From positions 62,001 to 126,000 of the forward strand of contig NZ_JAAGLY010000014.1 in the NCBI RefSeq assembly GCF_010548375.1: a stretch of DNA of 64,000 nt. Direction: 5' to 3'. Made by a program: the position numbers and the translations under genes. This stretch comes from Streptomyces sp. SID13726. Lineage in GTDB: Bacteria; Actinomycetota; Actinomycetes; Streptomycetales; Streptomycetaceae. Under the pieces are notes generated by a model. The model saw nothing but the letters and a program-made list of their open reading frames with translations. It ran no database searches and had not been told where the DNA came from. Positions 7,871 to 19,000 of the stretch are shown here, one piece after another. The stretch's first letter is position 1. Each line of letters begins with the position of its first letter.

Positions 7871-9657
7871 CGGGCCCCCTCGGTGGGCGCGGTACGGTCC
7901 GCGAGCGTGATCGGCCAGTGCGACAGCAGCCGGTTGTCCTCGTGCAGCCGGGTCAGCACATCGAGGACCTCGTCGGCGGCGGTGGGGTCGCGATAGGGCT
8001 CGTAGGGGTGGAACTGCCGGTTGATCCGCTCCAGTTGGAGCAGCAGCAGGGCCGCGCTGGGCAGTGGGGCGGCCATCGCCTCGCACGAGTGGACGTACGT
8101 GTGCACACAGGCGGCGGCCGCGTGGACCAGGCAGTACTCCTGGGCCAGGTCGAAGAGTTCGGCCGAGGTGGCGTAGCCGCGGCCCAGCTCCGCGCGCAGG
8201 GCGGAGGCCCGGTCCTCCAGCGGGGCCAGCCGGTTGAGCAGCTGGGCCGCCACGTCGGCGGCCTGGAGCAGCCGGTCGCGGTCCTTGTCGGCGGCCCGGT
8301 CGGCGAGCACCCGCAGCCGGACCAGCGACTCGGGCGCGGCCAGCACCGCGTCGTCCAGGCCCCGGCTGGACAGCTCCTGCGCGCCGGGCCGGTAGGGCGG
8401 CAGCCCGGTGTCCATGCCGTACAGCACGGCGACCCGCCCGGCCGCCTCGCGGCGCAGCTCCGGGTCCGCCGTGCGCGCCCGCTCCAGCAGGGACGCCAAC
8501 TGGTGGCCGATGTTGCGCAGGTTGACGATCGTGTTGCCGTCGGCGACGTTCGTCACCATCAGGTCCCGCAGCATCTTCTGGTGCATGCCGAACCGGGGAT
8601 GCGCGCGCAGGAAGGTACGCGCCCCGAGCACCACGCTCAGCCGCGCGTGGGTCTGCTCCAGCAGCGTCGGCACCACGTACTTGGCCACCGACGACCACAC
8701 GCTCACCTGCGCCGGCGACGCCTGGACACTGCGCACGGCACCCAGGCACACCGCGTCGGCGACCATCAACTCGGCGAACGACTCGGCGAGTTGCCGCGCG
8801 GTGTACGGCGACTCGACGACCGGGCGGTCGAACAGCACCCGGTCCTGGGCGAACTCCAGCGCGGTGCGCAGCGAGGTGTCCACGCCGGACAGTGCCAGGC
8901 TGAGGATCACCAGACGCGCGGTCTGGCTGGTCTTGAGGGCGATCTCAAGTCCCTGGCCCTCGGCGCCGACCAGGTCGGAGTCCGGGACGAAGACGCCGTC
9001 CATCCTGAGCCCGCTCAGATCCAGCGCCCGGACCCCGTGCAGCTTCAGCATCGGGGTCTCGCGCAGCGTCCCGGCCTCGGCCCGCCACTTGTCGACGACC
9101 AGGATCGAGTAGTCACCGGCCCCACCGCGCGGCCCGGTACGGGCGAAGACGACCATGCGGTCGGCGAAGGTGGCGTTGCCGATGGGCCACTTCTCACCCG
9201 TGACCCGGTAGCCGCCAGGCACCTTCTCGGCGACCACCTCGTTGCTGAGCAGATCACTGCCGTGCGCCGCCTCGGAGAGCCCCCAGGCGATGCTCACGCC
9301 CCGGTGGACGTCGTCGATCTGGCGCCGCTTCTGCTCGTCGGTGCCCGCGATCCACAGCGGGGTGAAGGCCGCGTTGGTCAGCCCCAGCGCGATCGCGGTC
9401 GCCCCGTCGCGCCGGGCCACCAGCCGCATCAGCGTGAACCCGGTCTCCGGGTTGCCGGCCTTCCCGCCCTGTTCCTTCGGCAGGCCGTGGTCGAGGAAGC
9501 CCCAGCGGTGCAGCATGCTGACGAACGCGTACGGGAAGCTGTCGCGCTCGTCGTGGTCCAGCACGGCGGCGAAGGACATCCGGCTCGCCGGGTCGTGCGG
9601 ATCGCCGAGATACTCCTCCAGCGACTCGGCCAGTGTGGTCAACTCGGCCTGGGACAT
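7852..9657 (-). CDS. Acyl-CoA dehydrogenase-like flavoprotein with C-terminal extension (1)
   Basis: A 601-residue protein, well above the roughly 380 residues of ordinary acyl-CoA dehydrogenases. Residues 1-400 carry the dehydrogenase fold: WGLSEAAHGSDLLSNEV for the FAD/substrate contact, GEKWPIGNATFADRMVVFAR, and HQKMLRDLMVTNVADGNTIVNL. In medium-chain dehydrogenases the last motif reads YEGT and holds the catalytic Glu; here the aligned position is Asp. The last 200 residues form an additional helical region. The start ATG overlaps the stop of the upstream paralogue by one base (TGATG), a sign of coupled, roughly equimolar expression. The substrate may be an ACP- or CoA-bound product of the megasynthase. 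The family is certain; the reaction is inferred. Confidence 0.85.
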   Translation of the reverse strand: MSQAELTTLAESLEEYLGDPHDPASRMSFAAVLDHDERDSFPYAFVSMLHRWGFLDHGLPKEQGGKAGNPETGFTLMRLVARRDGATAIALGLTNAAFTPLWIAGTDEQKRRQIDDVHRGVSIAWGLSEAAHGSDLLSNEVVAEKVPGGYRVTGEKWPIGNATFADRMVVFARTGPRGGAGDYSILVVDKWRAEAGTLRETPMLKLHGVRALDLSGLRMDGVFVPDSDLVGAEGQGLEIALKTSQTARLVILSLALSGVDTSLRTALEFAQDRVLFDRPVVESPYTARQLAESFAELMVADAVCLGAVRSVQASPAQVSVWSSVAKYVVPTLLEQTHARLSVVLGARTFLRAHPRFGMHQKMLRDLMVTNVADGNTIVNLRNIGHQLASLLERARTADPELRREAAGRVAVLYGMDTGLPPYRPGAQELSSRGLDDAVLAAPESLVRLRVLADRAADKDRDRLLQAADVAAQLLNRLAPLEDRASALRAELGRGYATSAELFDLAQEYCLVHAAAACVHTYVHSCEAMAAPLPSAALLLLQLERINRQFHPYEPYRDPTAADEVLDVLTRLHEDNRLLSHWPITLADRTAPTEGARCATAR

Positions 9658-11363
9658 CAGGAGTTCTCCCTCGGGTGAGCGGTGCCGGACGCGAGCCGCA
9701 CGGGCCGCGCGGTCAGCAGCAGGTCGCCGTCCCGGAGCGCCAGGACGGCGTCCAGGGCAGGCTGTTGGTCGGGTCCCGCGCGCCGGGGGTCGGTGCCCTC
9801 GGCGCGGGCCAGCAGGAAGGCGAGTGCCGCGCGCAGCCAGCTGGACGCGCCCGGCTCGCCGCCGTACAGCGACAGATGCCGGCTCGCCCACCACAGCCGT
9901 ACGCAGCAGGCGGCCGCGTGCAGCCAGGCGTACCGCTCGGCCAGGTCCACCAGCGCGTTCGGGTCCGCACCGCGCTGCCGGGCCGCGTCGGCCCGCGCGC
10001 CGAGCGAGCCGACCGCGGAGGTCAGCCGCGACACCAGGGCGGTCGTGCGGTCGTCCGCCAGGTGCTCGCACACCGCGTCCGTGATCCCGGTCAGATCACC
10101 GAGGACCGGGTCCGCGCCCCGGACCACGAGATCGAGCCGGGCGGGCTCGTACGGCGGCAACTCCCCGTCCAGGGCGAAGACCTGGCGTATCCGCTCCGGG
10201 TCCGCCGTGGCGTCCCGGGCGACGAGCGCGGGGATCTGGGCCGCGTAGGCGCGCAGGTTGGCCAGCGGACTGGCGTCGATCACCCGCACCACGCCCACGT
10301 CCCGCTGGAGCTTCTGGAACAGGCCCCCGCCGGGCGCCTGTTCCCGCAGGACCGAGCGGGTGGCGAGGACACCGGCACAGCGCCGCAGCACCTCGTCGGT
10401 GGCCTCCGCGACGACGTGCTTGGCCGCGAGCGCCCAGACGCTGAATGCCTCCGGGGCCACGTGCACACCCCGGGCGGCCGAGAGCGCCACCGCGTCCGCC
10501 GCCACCAGCGCCGCCGACGCGACCGCCAACTCCCGGCGCGCGTAAGGCGTTTCCGCCAACGGTACCCCGGCGACCCGGTGCCGGGCGGCGAAGCCGAGGG
10601 TCAGGCGCAGCGCGGTGTCAGCGCAGCCGAGACTTCCGGCCATGCTCATCAGCCGCACCGCCTGCTGGGCGCGTACGGCGATCTCCAGGCCCTCACCCCG
10701 CCGGCCCACGAGAGCGTCCTCGGGCACCGGCAGCCCGGTGAAGCGCAGCCGGGCCAGGTCCACGCCCCGCATGCCGCCGGTCCGGGCGGCGGGCTCACGG
10801 ACCAGCCCCTCGCCGTCCGGGTCCAGCAGGAACGCCGAGAACGCGCCCGGTCCGCGCGCCCCGGTGCGGGCCAGCACGTACACCGCCTCGCAGCGCATGC
10901 CGTTGCCGACCAGCCACTTCTCGCCGTACAGCCGCCCGTCCCCGTCGACACGCACCTCACCGGCGAGCAGATCGCTGCCGTGCGCGGCCTCGGTCATCGC
11001 GAACGCCACCGTGCCGCCACGCGTGAGGACGTCGGCCGCCCGGCGCCGCTGCTCCGCACTGCCGTGCAGCTGGAGACAGGTGGCCGCGATGATCCCGAAC
11101 ATCGTGCCGGGCATGATGTTCACGTCCCGGCGGGCCGCCGCCCGCACCAGCGTCAGACTGCGGTCGAACGACTCCAGCTCACCGCCCCAGGCCGGCGGCA
11201 GATAGTTGAGGTGGAAACCCGCCGAGACCAGCTTGCGGCACAGGTCGTCGGGGTGGGCGTCGGCCTCGTCACGGGCCACGGCGGCGGCGAAGCCGTACGG
11301 ATTGTGCGGGTCCTCGGGGTCCCCGAGCAGTTCCTCGACCGCCTCGGGGGTCAGCCCGCTCAT
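9657..11363 (-). CDS. Acyl-CoA dehydrogenase-like flavoprotein with C-terminal extension (2)
   Basis: A 568-residue paralogue of the next gene, with the same layout: MTEAAHGSDLLAGEVRVDG, EKWLVGNGMRCEAVYVLAR, and a C-terminal region ending in a helical extension. At the catalytic-Glu position it reads VIDASPLANL, again with Asp in place of the YEGT Glu. Residues 1-45 (MSGLTPEAVEELLGDPEDPH) mirror the paralogue's start. Its ATG overlaps the enoyl reductase stop (ATGA). Two unequal copies side by side suggest either a heteromer, as in steroid-type dehydrogenases, or two successive dehydrogenations. The choice between these cannot be made from sequence alone. Confidence 0.85.
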   Translation of the reverse strand: MSGLTPEAVEELLGDPEDPHNPYGFAAAVARDEADAHPDDLCRKLVSAGFHLNYLPPAWGGELESFDRSLTLVRAAARRDVNIMPGTMFGIIAATCLQLHGSAEQRRRAADVLTRGGTVAFAMTEAAHGSDLLAGEVRVDGDGRLYGEKWLVGNGMRCEAVYVLARTGARGPGAFSAFLLDPDGEGLVREPAARTGGMRGVDLARLRFTGLPVPEDALVGRRGEGLEIAVRAQQAVRLMSMAGSLGCADTALRLTLGFAARHRVAGVPLAETPYARRELAVASAALVAADAVALSAARGVHVAPEAFSVWALAAKHVVAEATDEVLRRCAGVLATRSVLREQAPGGGLFQKLQRDVGVVRVIDASPLANLRAYAAQIPALVARDATADPERIRQVFALDGELPPYEPARLDLVVRGADPVLGDLTGITDAVCEHLADDRTTALVSRLTSAVGSLGARADAARQRGADPNALVDLAERYAWLHAAACCVRLWWASRHLSLYGGEPGASSWLRAALAFLLARAEGTDPRRAGPDQQPALDAVLALRDGDLLLTARPVRLASGTAHPRENS

Positions 11364-13060
11364 CGGGCGGCCTCCGACAGCGCGGGCAGCTCCAGCGGCA
11401 CGGGGAGGTAGTCCGCCGCCGAGGGCGGCAGGGCGACCCCGGCCGTGGCCAGCTGGGCGGTGCGGGTGTGGAAGGCGGCGCCCCGCATCAGATGGTGGGC
11501 CACGTCGGCGACCGTCCGGTTCCCCGGAGTGCTCAGGTAACTCCCGGACACCCAGGCGTTGAAGCTGCCCATCGCCGGGCCGCACCAGATCTGGAAGTCG
11601 GCGGTGCGGTCGCTCTCACCCGTCACCGCCCACCGCGAGGCCATGCCCAGGTACCAGCGGAACACCAGCGCCATCCGCCGCTTCGGGTTGTCCGCGGCAC
11701 GGCTCAACTGGTCGGGGTCGCGCCGGGTGAAGTACTCGACGCACTCCTGCCACACCTCCGCCAGCGGCCGACGGAACACCTGGGACTCCAGACGCTCCCG
11801 CTCGGCGGCGGGCAGCGCCTCGATACCGTCGTAGGTCTGGTAGAGCCGGTACAGCTGGGCGGCCCGCATCGGGAACATCGAGCCGCGGCGCAGGACCTGG
11901 AGCTCCACGCCCATCTCGAACATGTCGGCCGCGGGCGCCATCGCGCAGTCGGCGACGTCCGCGCGGGCCAGCAGCTCACGGGCGGCAGGGGACGTCCCGG
12001 ACTCCAGACAGGCCTGGTTGACGGAGCCCGTCACCACATAGGCCGCGCCCATCGCGAACGCGGCCGCGACCGCCGTGGGAGTGCCCAGACCTCCGGCCGC
12101 GCCCACCCGGATCGGCGTCGCGTAGTGGTGCTCGCGCTGGATCGCGTGACACACCCGCTGGATCACCGGGAACAGCGCCGGAAGCGGACGGCGGTCGGTG
12201 TGGCCGCCGGAGTCCGCCTCCACCGTGATGTCGTCGGCCAGCGGCACGTGGTGGGCCAACTGCGCCTGCTCGGCCGTGATCAGACCCTCCCGCAGCAGGG
12301 AGTCCACCAGCGCGGCGGGCGCGGGACGTACGAAGCGCTCCGCGGTCTCCGGCCGGGACACCTTGGCGATGATCCGGTGACCGGCCACCACCCGCCCCGA
12401 CGGGTCCCGGCGCAGCCCCGCCAGCCGGTAGCGCACGATGTGCGGCGTCAGGTCCATGAAGGCCGACGCCTCCACGCACCGCACCCCGTGCTCCAGGAAC
12501 AGCGACACCGCCTCGCGCTCCAGGCGCTCCTCGCTCGGGCTGTGGATCAGGTTGACGGCGTACGGCAGCCCGGGGATCTCGGCCGAGAACCGGGCCAGCG
12601 CCCGCGCGATGTGCCGGGGCAGCAGCCCCGCCGCGCCGAAGGAGGCGAGGAAGCCCCGCCGGGCCAGCGCGATCACCAGGTCGGCGGAGGCGATCCCGCC
12701 GGCCATCGCGCCCGCCATGTAGGCGTACCGCACGCCGTGCGCGGCCCGGAAACCGGCCGACCCCAGCCGCTGCGGAGGCAGCGCGGGGACGGCGGCCAGC
12801 ACGGCGGGCCCGGTACCGCCGACGGCCGCCCCGCCGCCCGCGACGGCGCCGATGCCCTGCGGCGCGGCCACGACGAAGCACGGCTCCTCGACCCGGCCGA
12901 GAACCTGCTGGACACCGGCCGGGTCGATGCTCGGGCCGCCCTCTCCGTACCAACGGAGCGGTTCTGCGGGGGAGTTCACGGAGGGTCCGTCGGTGGACGA
13001 GGTGTGCATGGGTGGGGTGCTCTTGGACTCAGGGGTGTTCATGGCCTCTGGGGTGTTCAT
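11360..13060 (-). CDS. PfaD-like FMN enoyl reductase of PUFA-type synthase
   Basis: A 566-residue protein with the TIM-barrel of nitronate-monooxygenase/PfaD enoyl reductases. After a Ser/Thr/Pro-rich leader come EPLRWYGEGGPSIDPAGVQQ and CFVVAAPQGIGAVAG, a typical PfaD N-terminus. Next are MAGGIASADLVIALARRGFLASFGAAGL, YAVNLIHSPSEERLEREAVSLFLEHGVRCVEASAFM, and the FMN-binding PIRVGAAGGLGTPTAVAAAFAMGAAYVVTGSVNQA (cited in parts). In PUFA synthases the trans-acting PfaD saturates selected double bonds. The start is ambiguous between 13060 and 13042 because the leader repeats MNTPE. It follows the second megasynthase by 28 bp and is coupled to the dehydrogenase by ATGA. Confidence 0.9.
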   Translation of the reverse strand: MNTPEAMNTPESKSTPPMHTSSTDGPSVNSPAEPLRWYGEGGPSIDPAGVQQVLGRVEEPCFVVAAPQGIGAVAGGGAAVGGTGPAVLAAVPALPPQRLGSAGFRAAHGVRYAYMAGAMAGGIASADLVIALARRGFLASFGAAGLLPRHIARALARFSAEIPGLPYAVNLIHSPSEERLEREAVSLFLEHGVRCVEASAFMDLTPHIVRYRLAGLRRDPSGRVVAGHRIIAKVSRPETAERFVRPAPAALVDSLLREGLITAEQAQLAHHVPLADDITVEADSGGHTDRRPLPALFPVIQRVCHAIQREHHYATPIRVGAAGGLGTPTAVAAAFAMGAAYVVTGSVNQACLESGTSPAARELLARADVADCAMAPAADMFEMGVELQVLRRGSMFPMRAAQLYRLYQTYDGIEALPAAERERLESQVFRRPLAEVWQECVEYFTRRDPDQLSRAADNPKRRMALVFRWYLGMASRWAVTGESDRTADFQIWCGPAMGSFNAWVSGSYLSTPGNRTVADVAHHLMRGAAFHTRTAQLATAGVALPPSAADYLPVPLELPALSEAAR

Positions 13061-13088
13061 GGACTCGACTGCTCCTCGGGCTGCGGGG

Positions 13089-16000
13089 TCAGCCCGCGTC
13101 GGGGCGGACTTCGACGGCGACGTCGGTGAGTTCGTAGATGCGCAGCCGCGGCTTCCACAGGCTCGCGTCGGCGATCAGCAGCAACCGGCCGGGCTCCCGG
13201 CGGATCTCCTTGACGTGCACGTCGAAGGAGAGCTCCTCGTCCGGGCGCAGGATCTGTCCCCGGTACTTCCAGGACATCTCGACGTCGGTAGCCATCGCGA
13301 ACCTCGGCCGCTCCATGCCCTCGGCGAGGTTCTCCTCCAGCACGAACAGCCGCATCGCCTGGAGCACCGCCTCGACGCCGAGCGAGCCCGGCATCACCGG
13401 GTCCCGGTGGAAGTGGCGGTCGAAATACCACTCGTCGGCGCGGATCTTGCGGTGACCGTGCAGATAACCCTTGCCGAACGTGCCGCCGTCGGCGACCAGG
13501 TCGACCCGGTCCACGAGATGGAAGCGGTCCCCGGGCAACCGTAGGAAACCGCCCGCCGGATCGGTGAACGCGGGCGCCTCGTCGGGGAGTTCGATACGGC
13601 GGACCCGCTCAGCGGCCGGCCGCTCCGCCTCGATCCACGGCTCCTGGTACGCGCCCCGGTCCAGGCCCACCTGGTTGGCCAGGGCGGCCTCGCTGAAGTA
13701 CCCGAACATGGACTCGCCGGTGTAGAACACCTCGCCGTCCGCGGAGAGTTCGTAGGAGAAGTTCTGGAGCACGGCACCGGAGACCACGCTCGTGCTCAGC
13801 AGCGTCGAGCGGTGCCGGACCGTCCGTCCGCGCGGGTCCACGTCCTTGACGAGGGTGGCGCGGCCGTCGAGGTTGCGGATCGCGTACTCCTCGTCCGGCT
13901 GGCGCAGGGTCGCGCCGAGGTAGTAGCCGAGGAAGATCGCGGCCTGGAGCGAGGACTCCATGTACACGAAGTTCGGCATGTGCGGGTAGGAGTTCTCGCG
14001 GTAGTACCAGGCGTCCTCGGGGGAGTCGTACTCGGTGACCATCTCCGAGCCGGGGCCGAGGTCGCCGCGCGTGCCCTTCAGGGACATGACCCGGTCGACG
14101 AACTGGAAGTCCCCGTTGGGGATGTACGGCGCCCTGCCGGTCCGGTAGATCTCGAACTCCGGGCCCATCGCCATGTCCAGCAACCCCTGGGCGGCGTGCG
14201 CCAGATGCAGCTCGTTGATCATGGCGGGCTCGCCGGCCCTGTTGCGGCGGCCCAGGAACTCCGGGACACCACCGGGGCCCGGGCGGTAGGGGGTGCCGGG
14301 CTTCTCCACGATCTGAAGACCCAGGTCCCGCATCCGCACCACCGGCTTGTCCCCGAGGTACACCAGCACATCGGCGATCACCGTGGGGCGGGGCAGCAGC
14401 GTCAGCTCGGTGACCTCGACCTCGTACCGGATCTCGGCGTCCTTCGGGGTGACCTGGCCGCGCACCTGGACGTCGATCCGGCGGCCCGTGACCGTCTGGA
14501 AACGGGCGTCGGGGAGCGTCAGGTGCAGGCCCTGGTGCATCAGATAGACCTGGAGCAGCTGGACCGCGCCCTCCGCGATCAACGAGCCCGCGAGGACCGG
14601 GTCGTCGGGGAAGTGGCAGGTGAAGTACCAGGCGTCCGGCTGGAGTCGCTTCACCGCGGTGATCAGCCCGAGCCCGCACGGGCCGCCCTTGCGGTCCACG
14701 GTGACCTCGTCGACCATCCGCAGCCGTGAATCCGGCAGCCGCAGCGCGGGGTTGAGGCCGGGGTCCTGGGCGTGGTCCGGTCCGAAGACCTCCCCGGGGC
14801 GGCCCTGGGCGAGCAACTCCAGGTCCGTGGCGTCGAGTCGGTCCTTTTGCGCGTACGCCAGCGGCTTGAAGGTCCCTCGCGGAAGCGCCGCGCGACGGGC
14901 CCTGTCCTTGTCGGTGATCACCACACCGAGCGGGGTGTCCAGCTCGGCCTTGCTGAAGAACCCGGCGCAGGCGTCCTTGAGTTCGAGGATCAGCTCGCCG
15001 TCGGCGTAGCAGAGGTAGCTGAAGAAGAAGATGGTCGTGTCGCCCTGGTGGACGAAACGGTCGATCGAGATGTCGTAGCGCAGCGTCTGGCCGGTGGTCG
15101 GCAGCCCGCCGTGGAAGATCAGCGAGCTGTCGAGCAGGCGGTAGACGCGGTCGCCCTTGTTGCGGAAGTCGATCCCGAGATAGCTCACCAGCAGCAGGTC
15201 GCACTGCCCCGACTCCACGGTCACGGCCGGCGGTACCCCGCCGTCCACGGCGTACCAGGCGTCCTCGGGGACGTCGTACTCCGTGGTGATGCGGGACGGT
15301 TCGAGAACACCGGGCTTCGCGTCGAGCGCGGTGACGCGGGTGACGAAGTGGTACGGCGGTGCGGGCAGCCGGACGCGGGCGCGGAAGCCGTCGATCTCGG
15401 CGAACTCGGGCCCGAAGACCTTGGCGACGGAGCCGGTGGCGAACTCCAGGAGGTCGGCCTCGTCCCAGACGACACCCTCGTGGATCTTCGGGGAGGGGGG
15501 TTCGGGGGTGGCGGGGGCGAGGGCCGGGGTGCGGACGGCTGCCTTCGCGGGGGGCGTGGGCGTGGGCGTGGGCGTGGGCGTGGGAATGGGCATGGCCGTG
15601 GGCGTTACGAGCAGTGCCTCGGCGCGGTCCAGTGCGGCCGACTGGAGGATCCGGTGCGTCTCCATCACCACGCCGTGGGTCGCGACGATGTCCCGGCGCA
15701 GGTCGCGCACGAGGTCGGCGGCGATGGCCGCGCGGCGGGAGGGGGCGGTGGGCGGCGCCTGGAACGGGGAGGCGGAAGGGGGACCGGACGGGGCTTCGGG
15801 GCGGGGCGACGGCGGGCGGTGCGGGGCGGGGGCGGTACGGGCGAGGACGCCCTCGGCCGGGGGCCGGGCCGCCCAGGGGAGAGCCGTGACCGGGTCCCCG
15901 TCGAAGGTGATGACCTCGGGCACCTCGTCGAGCGTGGGGTCGGCGGGCATGACGTCGGGGACCTCCGGCGGAGCGGGTGGGGTGGGGAGGGGAGGAGCGG

Positions 16001-19000
16001 AGCGGGCGGTCGGGACGGGGGCGCCGGGCGACGAGCCGGCTCCGATGGCGGATGTGGCGGTGGGACCGGCAGCGAGGGTGGGCGTGGCGGTGAGACCGGC
16101 CGCGCGTGCGGGCGTGCCGACGAGACCGGCGGCCAGGTCGGCCTCCCGCTCACCTTCCGCTGCCGCCGAAGCGCCCCGTCCCGCCGACAGAACCGCCGCC
16201 GCCTCGCGCGCCACCCGCACCGGAATGGGCTCGCCTCCGCCCACCCGCACCTTCGGCAGGCGACGCGGCCGTGACGCTACGGCGGGACGGTCGGTCGGTG
16301 CGGCATCGAGCAGTGCGGTCAGGTCGACCGGGAGGCCGTGGCCGACGAGACGGGCCGCCAGGTGGGCGAGGGGAGTCGTCGCGGAGGTGCCGCGGCGGTC
16401 GACACAGGCGGCCATGTGCGGGGCGTCGCCCAGGGTTTCGCGGATCCAGCGGGTGCAGGTGGCGCCGGGACCCACCTCGATGAAGTAGCGGTAGCCGCTC
16501 TCGTACGCCGCGTGCACCAGGCGCGGGAAGTCGATCGTGGAGCGCAGGGTGTGGGCGATGCGCTGCGGGGAGTCGGCCAGCCGCTCGGCGGGCAGGGGCT
16601 CGTAGTCGTAGGCGCTGAAGAGCTCCAGGTCGCCGAACGAGCCGGTCGGGTAGTCGTTGAGCGCGGCCAGGCCGGTCAACTCCGGGTCCACCACCGGGCA
16701 GTGCATGACGACGTTGACCGGCGAACGGGCGGCGGGGCAGCCCAACTCGGCGATCAGCGCCCGGCATTGGGCCGGATCGCCCGCGATCACCACTTCCCCG
16801 GGGGTGTTGACGTGCGTGAGGTGCACCCGGTCGTGGCGGGCCAGCGCCGCCATGACGGGCTCGGCGGCCGACAGGAGCACGTGGGAGGCCCAGACGTTCT
16901 CGTCGGGGACGTCCTCCGACAGCCCCCACGACTCCCGCACCGTGCGCCGGGGACCGCACAACCGGTCCTGGAACACCGGGCTTTCGGTCAGCAGCGAGTC
17001 ACTGCGCCCCGCCGGGTCCCAACCCCCGGACGCGAACAGCATGCTGGCCTCGCCGAGGCTGTAGCCGAACCCGCCGTGCGCGGTGACGCCCAGGACGTCC
17101 CGCACCAGCGCGGTGTACAGGATCGCGAAGCTGGTGCCGGTGGCGAGCATGAACGGCACGTCGTCGCCCAGTCGTTCCTCCCACCGCATCAGATCGCGCC
17201 GGGTCAGGGCGGTCGCCGTACGGGGATACAGCTGGGCCGCGCGCAGCATGCGGGCCGGCTGCGTGGCCTGTGCCTCGAAACGGTCGAGCAGGGCCGGGAA
17301 GGCCCGGAAGAGATCCGCGCCGAGCCCGGGATAGCTGTTGAAGGCGCCCGGATAGACCAGGGCGACCCGCCCCTCGGGACCCAGCGGCCGGGGCGTGAAG
17401 AAGGAACCGGCCGGGGTGGCCCACTCCCTTCCCTCGGCGTACGCGCCGGGCAAGTCCCTTACTGCCGAGGCGAGTTGTCGTAGCAGGGCCTCGCGGTCGG
17501 CGCCCACGAGGACGGCCCGCAGCCGGCGCCCGTCGAGCCCGGCCGCCGCCTCCCGTGCCAGGGCCCGGGGATCACCGCCGTCCGTCAGCAGGACCCGATG
17601 GCGCTCGGCCTCCGCGACCAGCCCCTCGGGGGTGTCGGCGGCGAGCGCCAGCAGGACGGGGCCCTGTGCGCCGTACCAGTCGGCGGTGGCGCGCGGGCGT
17701 TCGGCGGCGGGCACCGAGGACAGCACGATGTGGGCGTGCGAACCGCCCGCGCCCAGGACGTCGACGGCCGCGTGGCGACGGCCGTCCTGCTCCTCCCGCA
17801 GCCAGGGGCGCGAGGCGTCGGGGACGTACAGCGCCGACGCGGCGAAGGCGTCCGCGAGCGCGTCGTCCGGACGGCGCCAGCCCCGCGTACCCGGCAGATA
17901 CGCGTGCCGCACGCACAGCGCGGCCTTGATCAGCCCGGCGATCCCGGCCGCGCACACCGCGTCACCGAGCTGCGCCTTGACACTGCCCAGCGCGGTACCG
18001 CCGGGGCCCGCGCGGTACACCTCCGCCAGCGCGGCGAGCTCCGCCCGGTCCCCCTCGGGGGTGCCCGGCGCGTGCGCCTCCACACAGCCCACGTCGGCCG
18101 CGTCCACACCCGCCTGGAGCAGCGCGGCCCGCGCCGCCTCGGCGAGGGCCTTCGTCGATACGGCGGGCAGCGCGCCGTCAGCCGGCGCGTACCGTACGGC
18201 CGTCCCCGCGATCCGGGCGTACACCCGCCGCCGGGACAGCGGGCCGTCGGCGCGGGTGAGGACCAGGGCACCGGCGCCCTCGCCCACGACCCGGCCGCCG
18301 TCGCCCTCGTTGAAGGTGAGGCCCGGCGTGGAGCGGACCTCCGGGTCGAGCAGCAGGTTCTCCGCCGAACCGGCCAGGTCCACGCCGCCGACCAGGACCG
18401 CCTCCAGGTCCGGGTCGAGCAGCAGCAGCCGGGCCACCTCCAGGGCTTGGGCGGTGCCCGCGCCCTCGGCGGACAGCGTGAAGGAGGGACCGGTGAGGTT
18501 CCAGCGGGAGGAGATCCGGCCGGCCATCACATTGCCGATGTAGCTGAGCACCTCGTTGGCGCCGATCGGGTCCACCACGGCGTCCCGGGCCACCTCGGCG
18601 AGCGCCGCCCGCTGCTCCTCCGTCAGCTCCACGCCCGCCTTGTCGAACTCGCGGCGCAGGAAGGTGCCGAGCCCGTAGCGGGTCAGCCGGGCGTGCGTGT
18701 ACGGCTCGATCTCCGTCACCACGACCACGGCGACCCGCCGGGACTCCGGGGCGCCGCTCACCAGTCCCGCGTCCCGCAGCGCCTCGTCGGCGACCTCGGT
18801 CATCAGCGCGTGCTGCGGGTTGTAGATCCGCAAGTCGGCGGGCGGCACCCGGAGTTCGGCCGGATCGACCTCCACGCCGTCCACGAAGGCGCCGTGCGGG
18901 GCGTCGGCGGCGAGACCCGCCCGCTCCAGAGTGCCGCCCTCGGTACGGTCCAGGCCGCGCCAGCGCCGCTCGGGCAGCGGACGCAGGTCCGGCGCACCGC

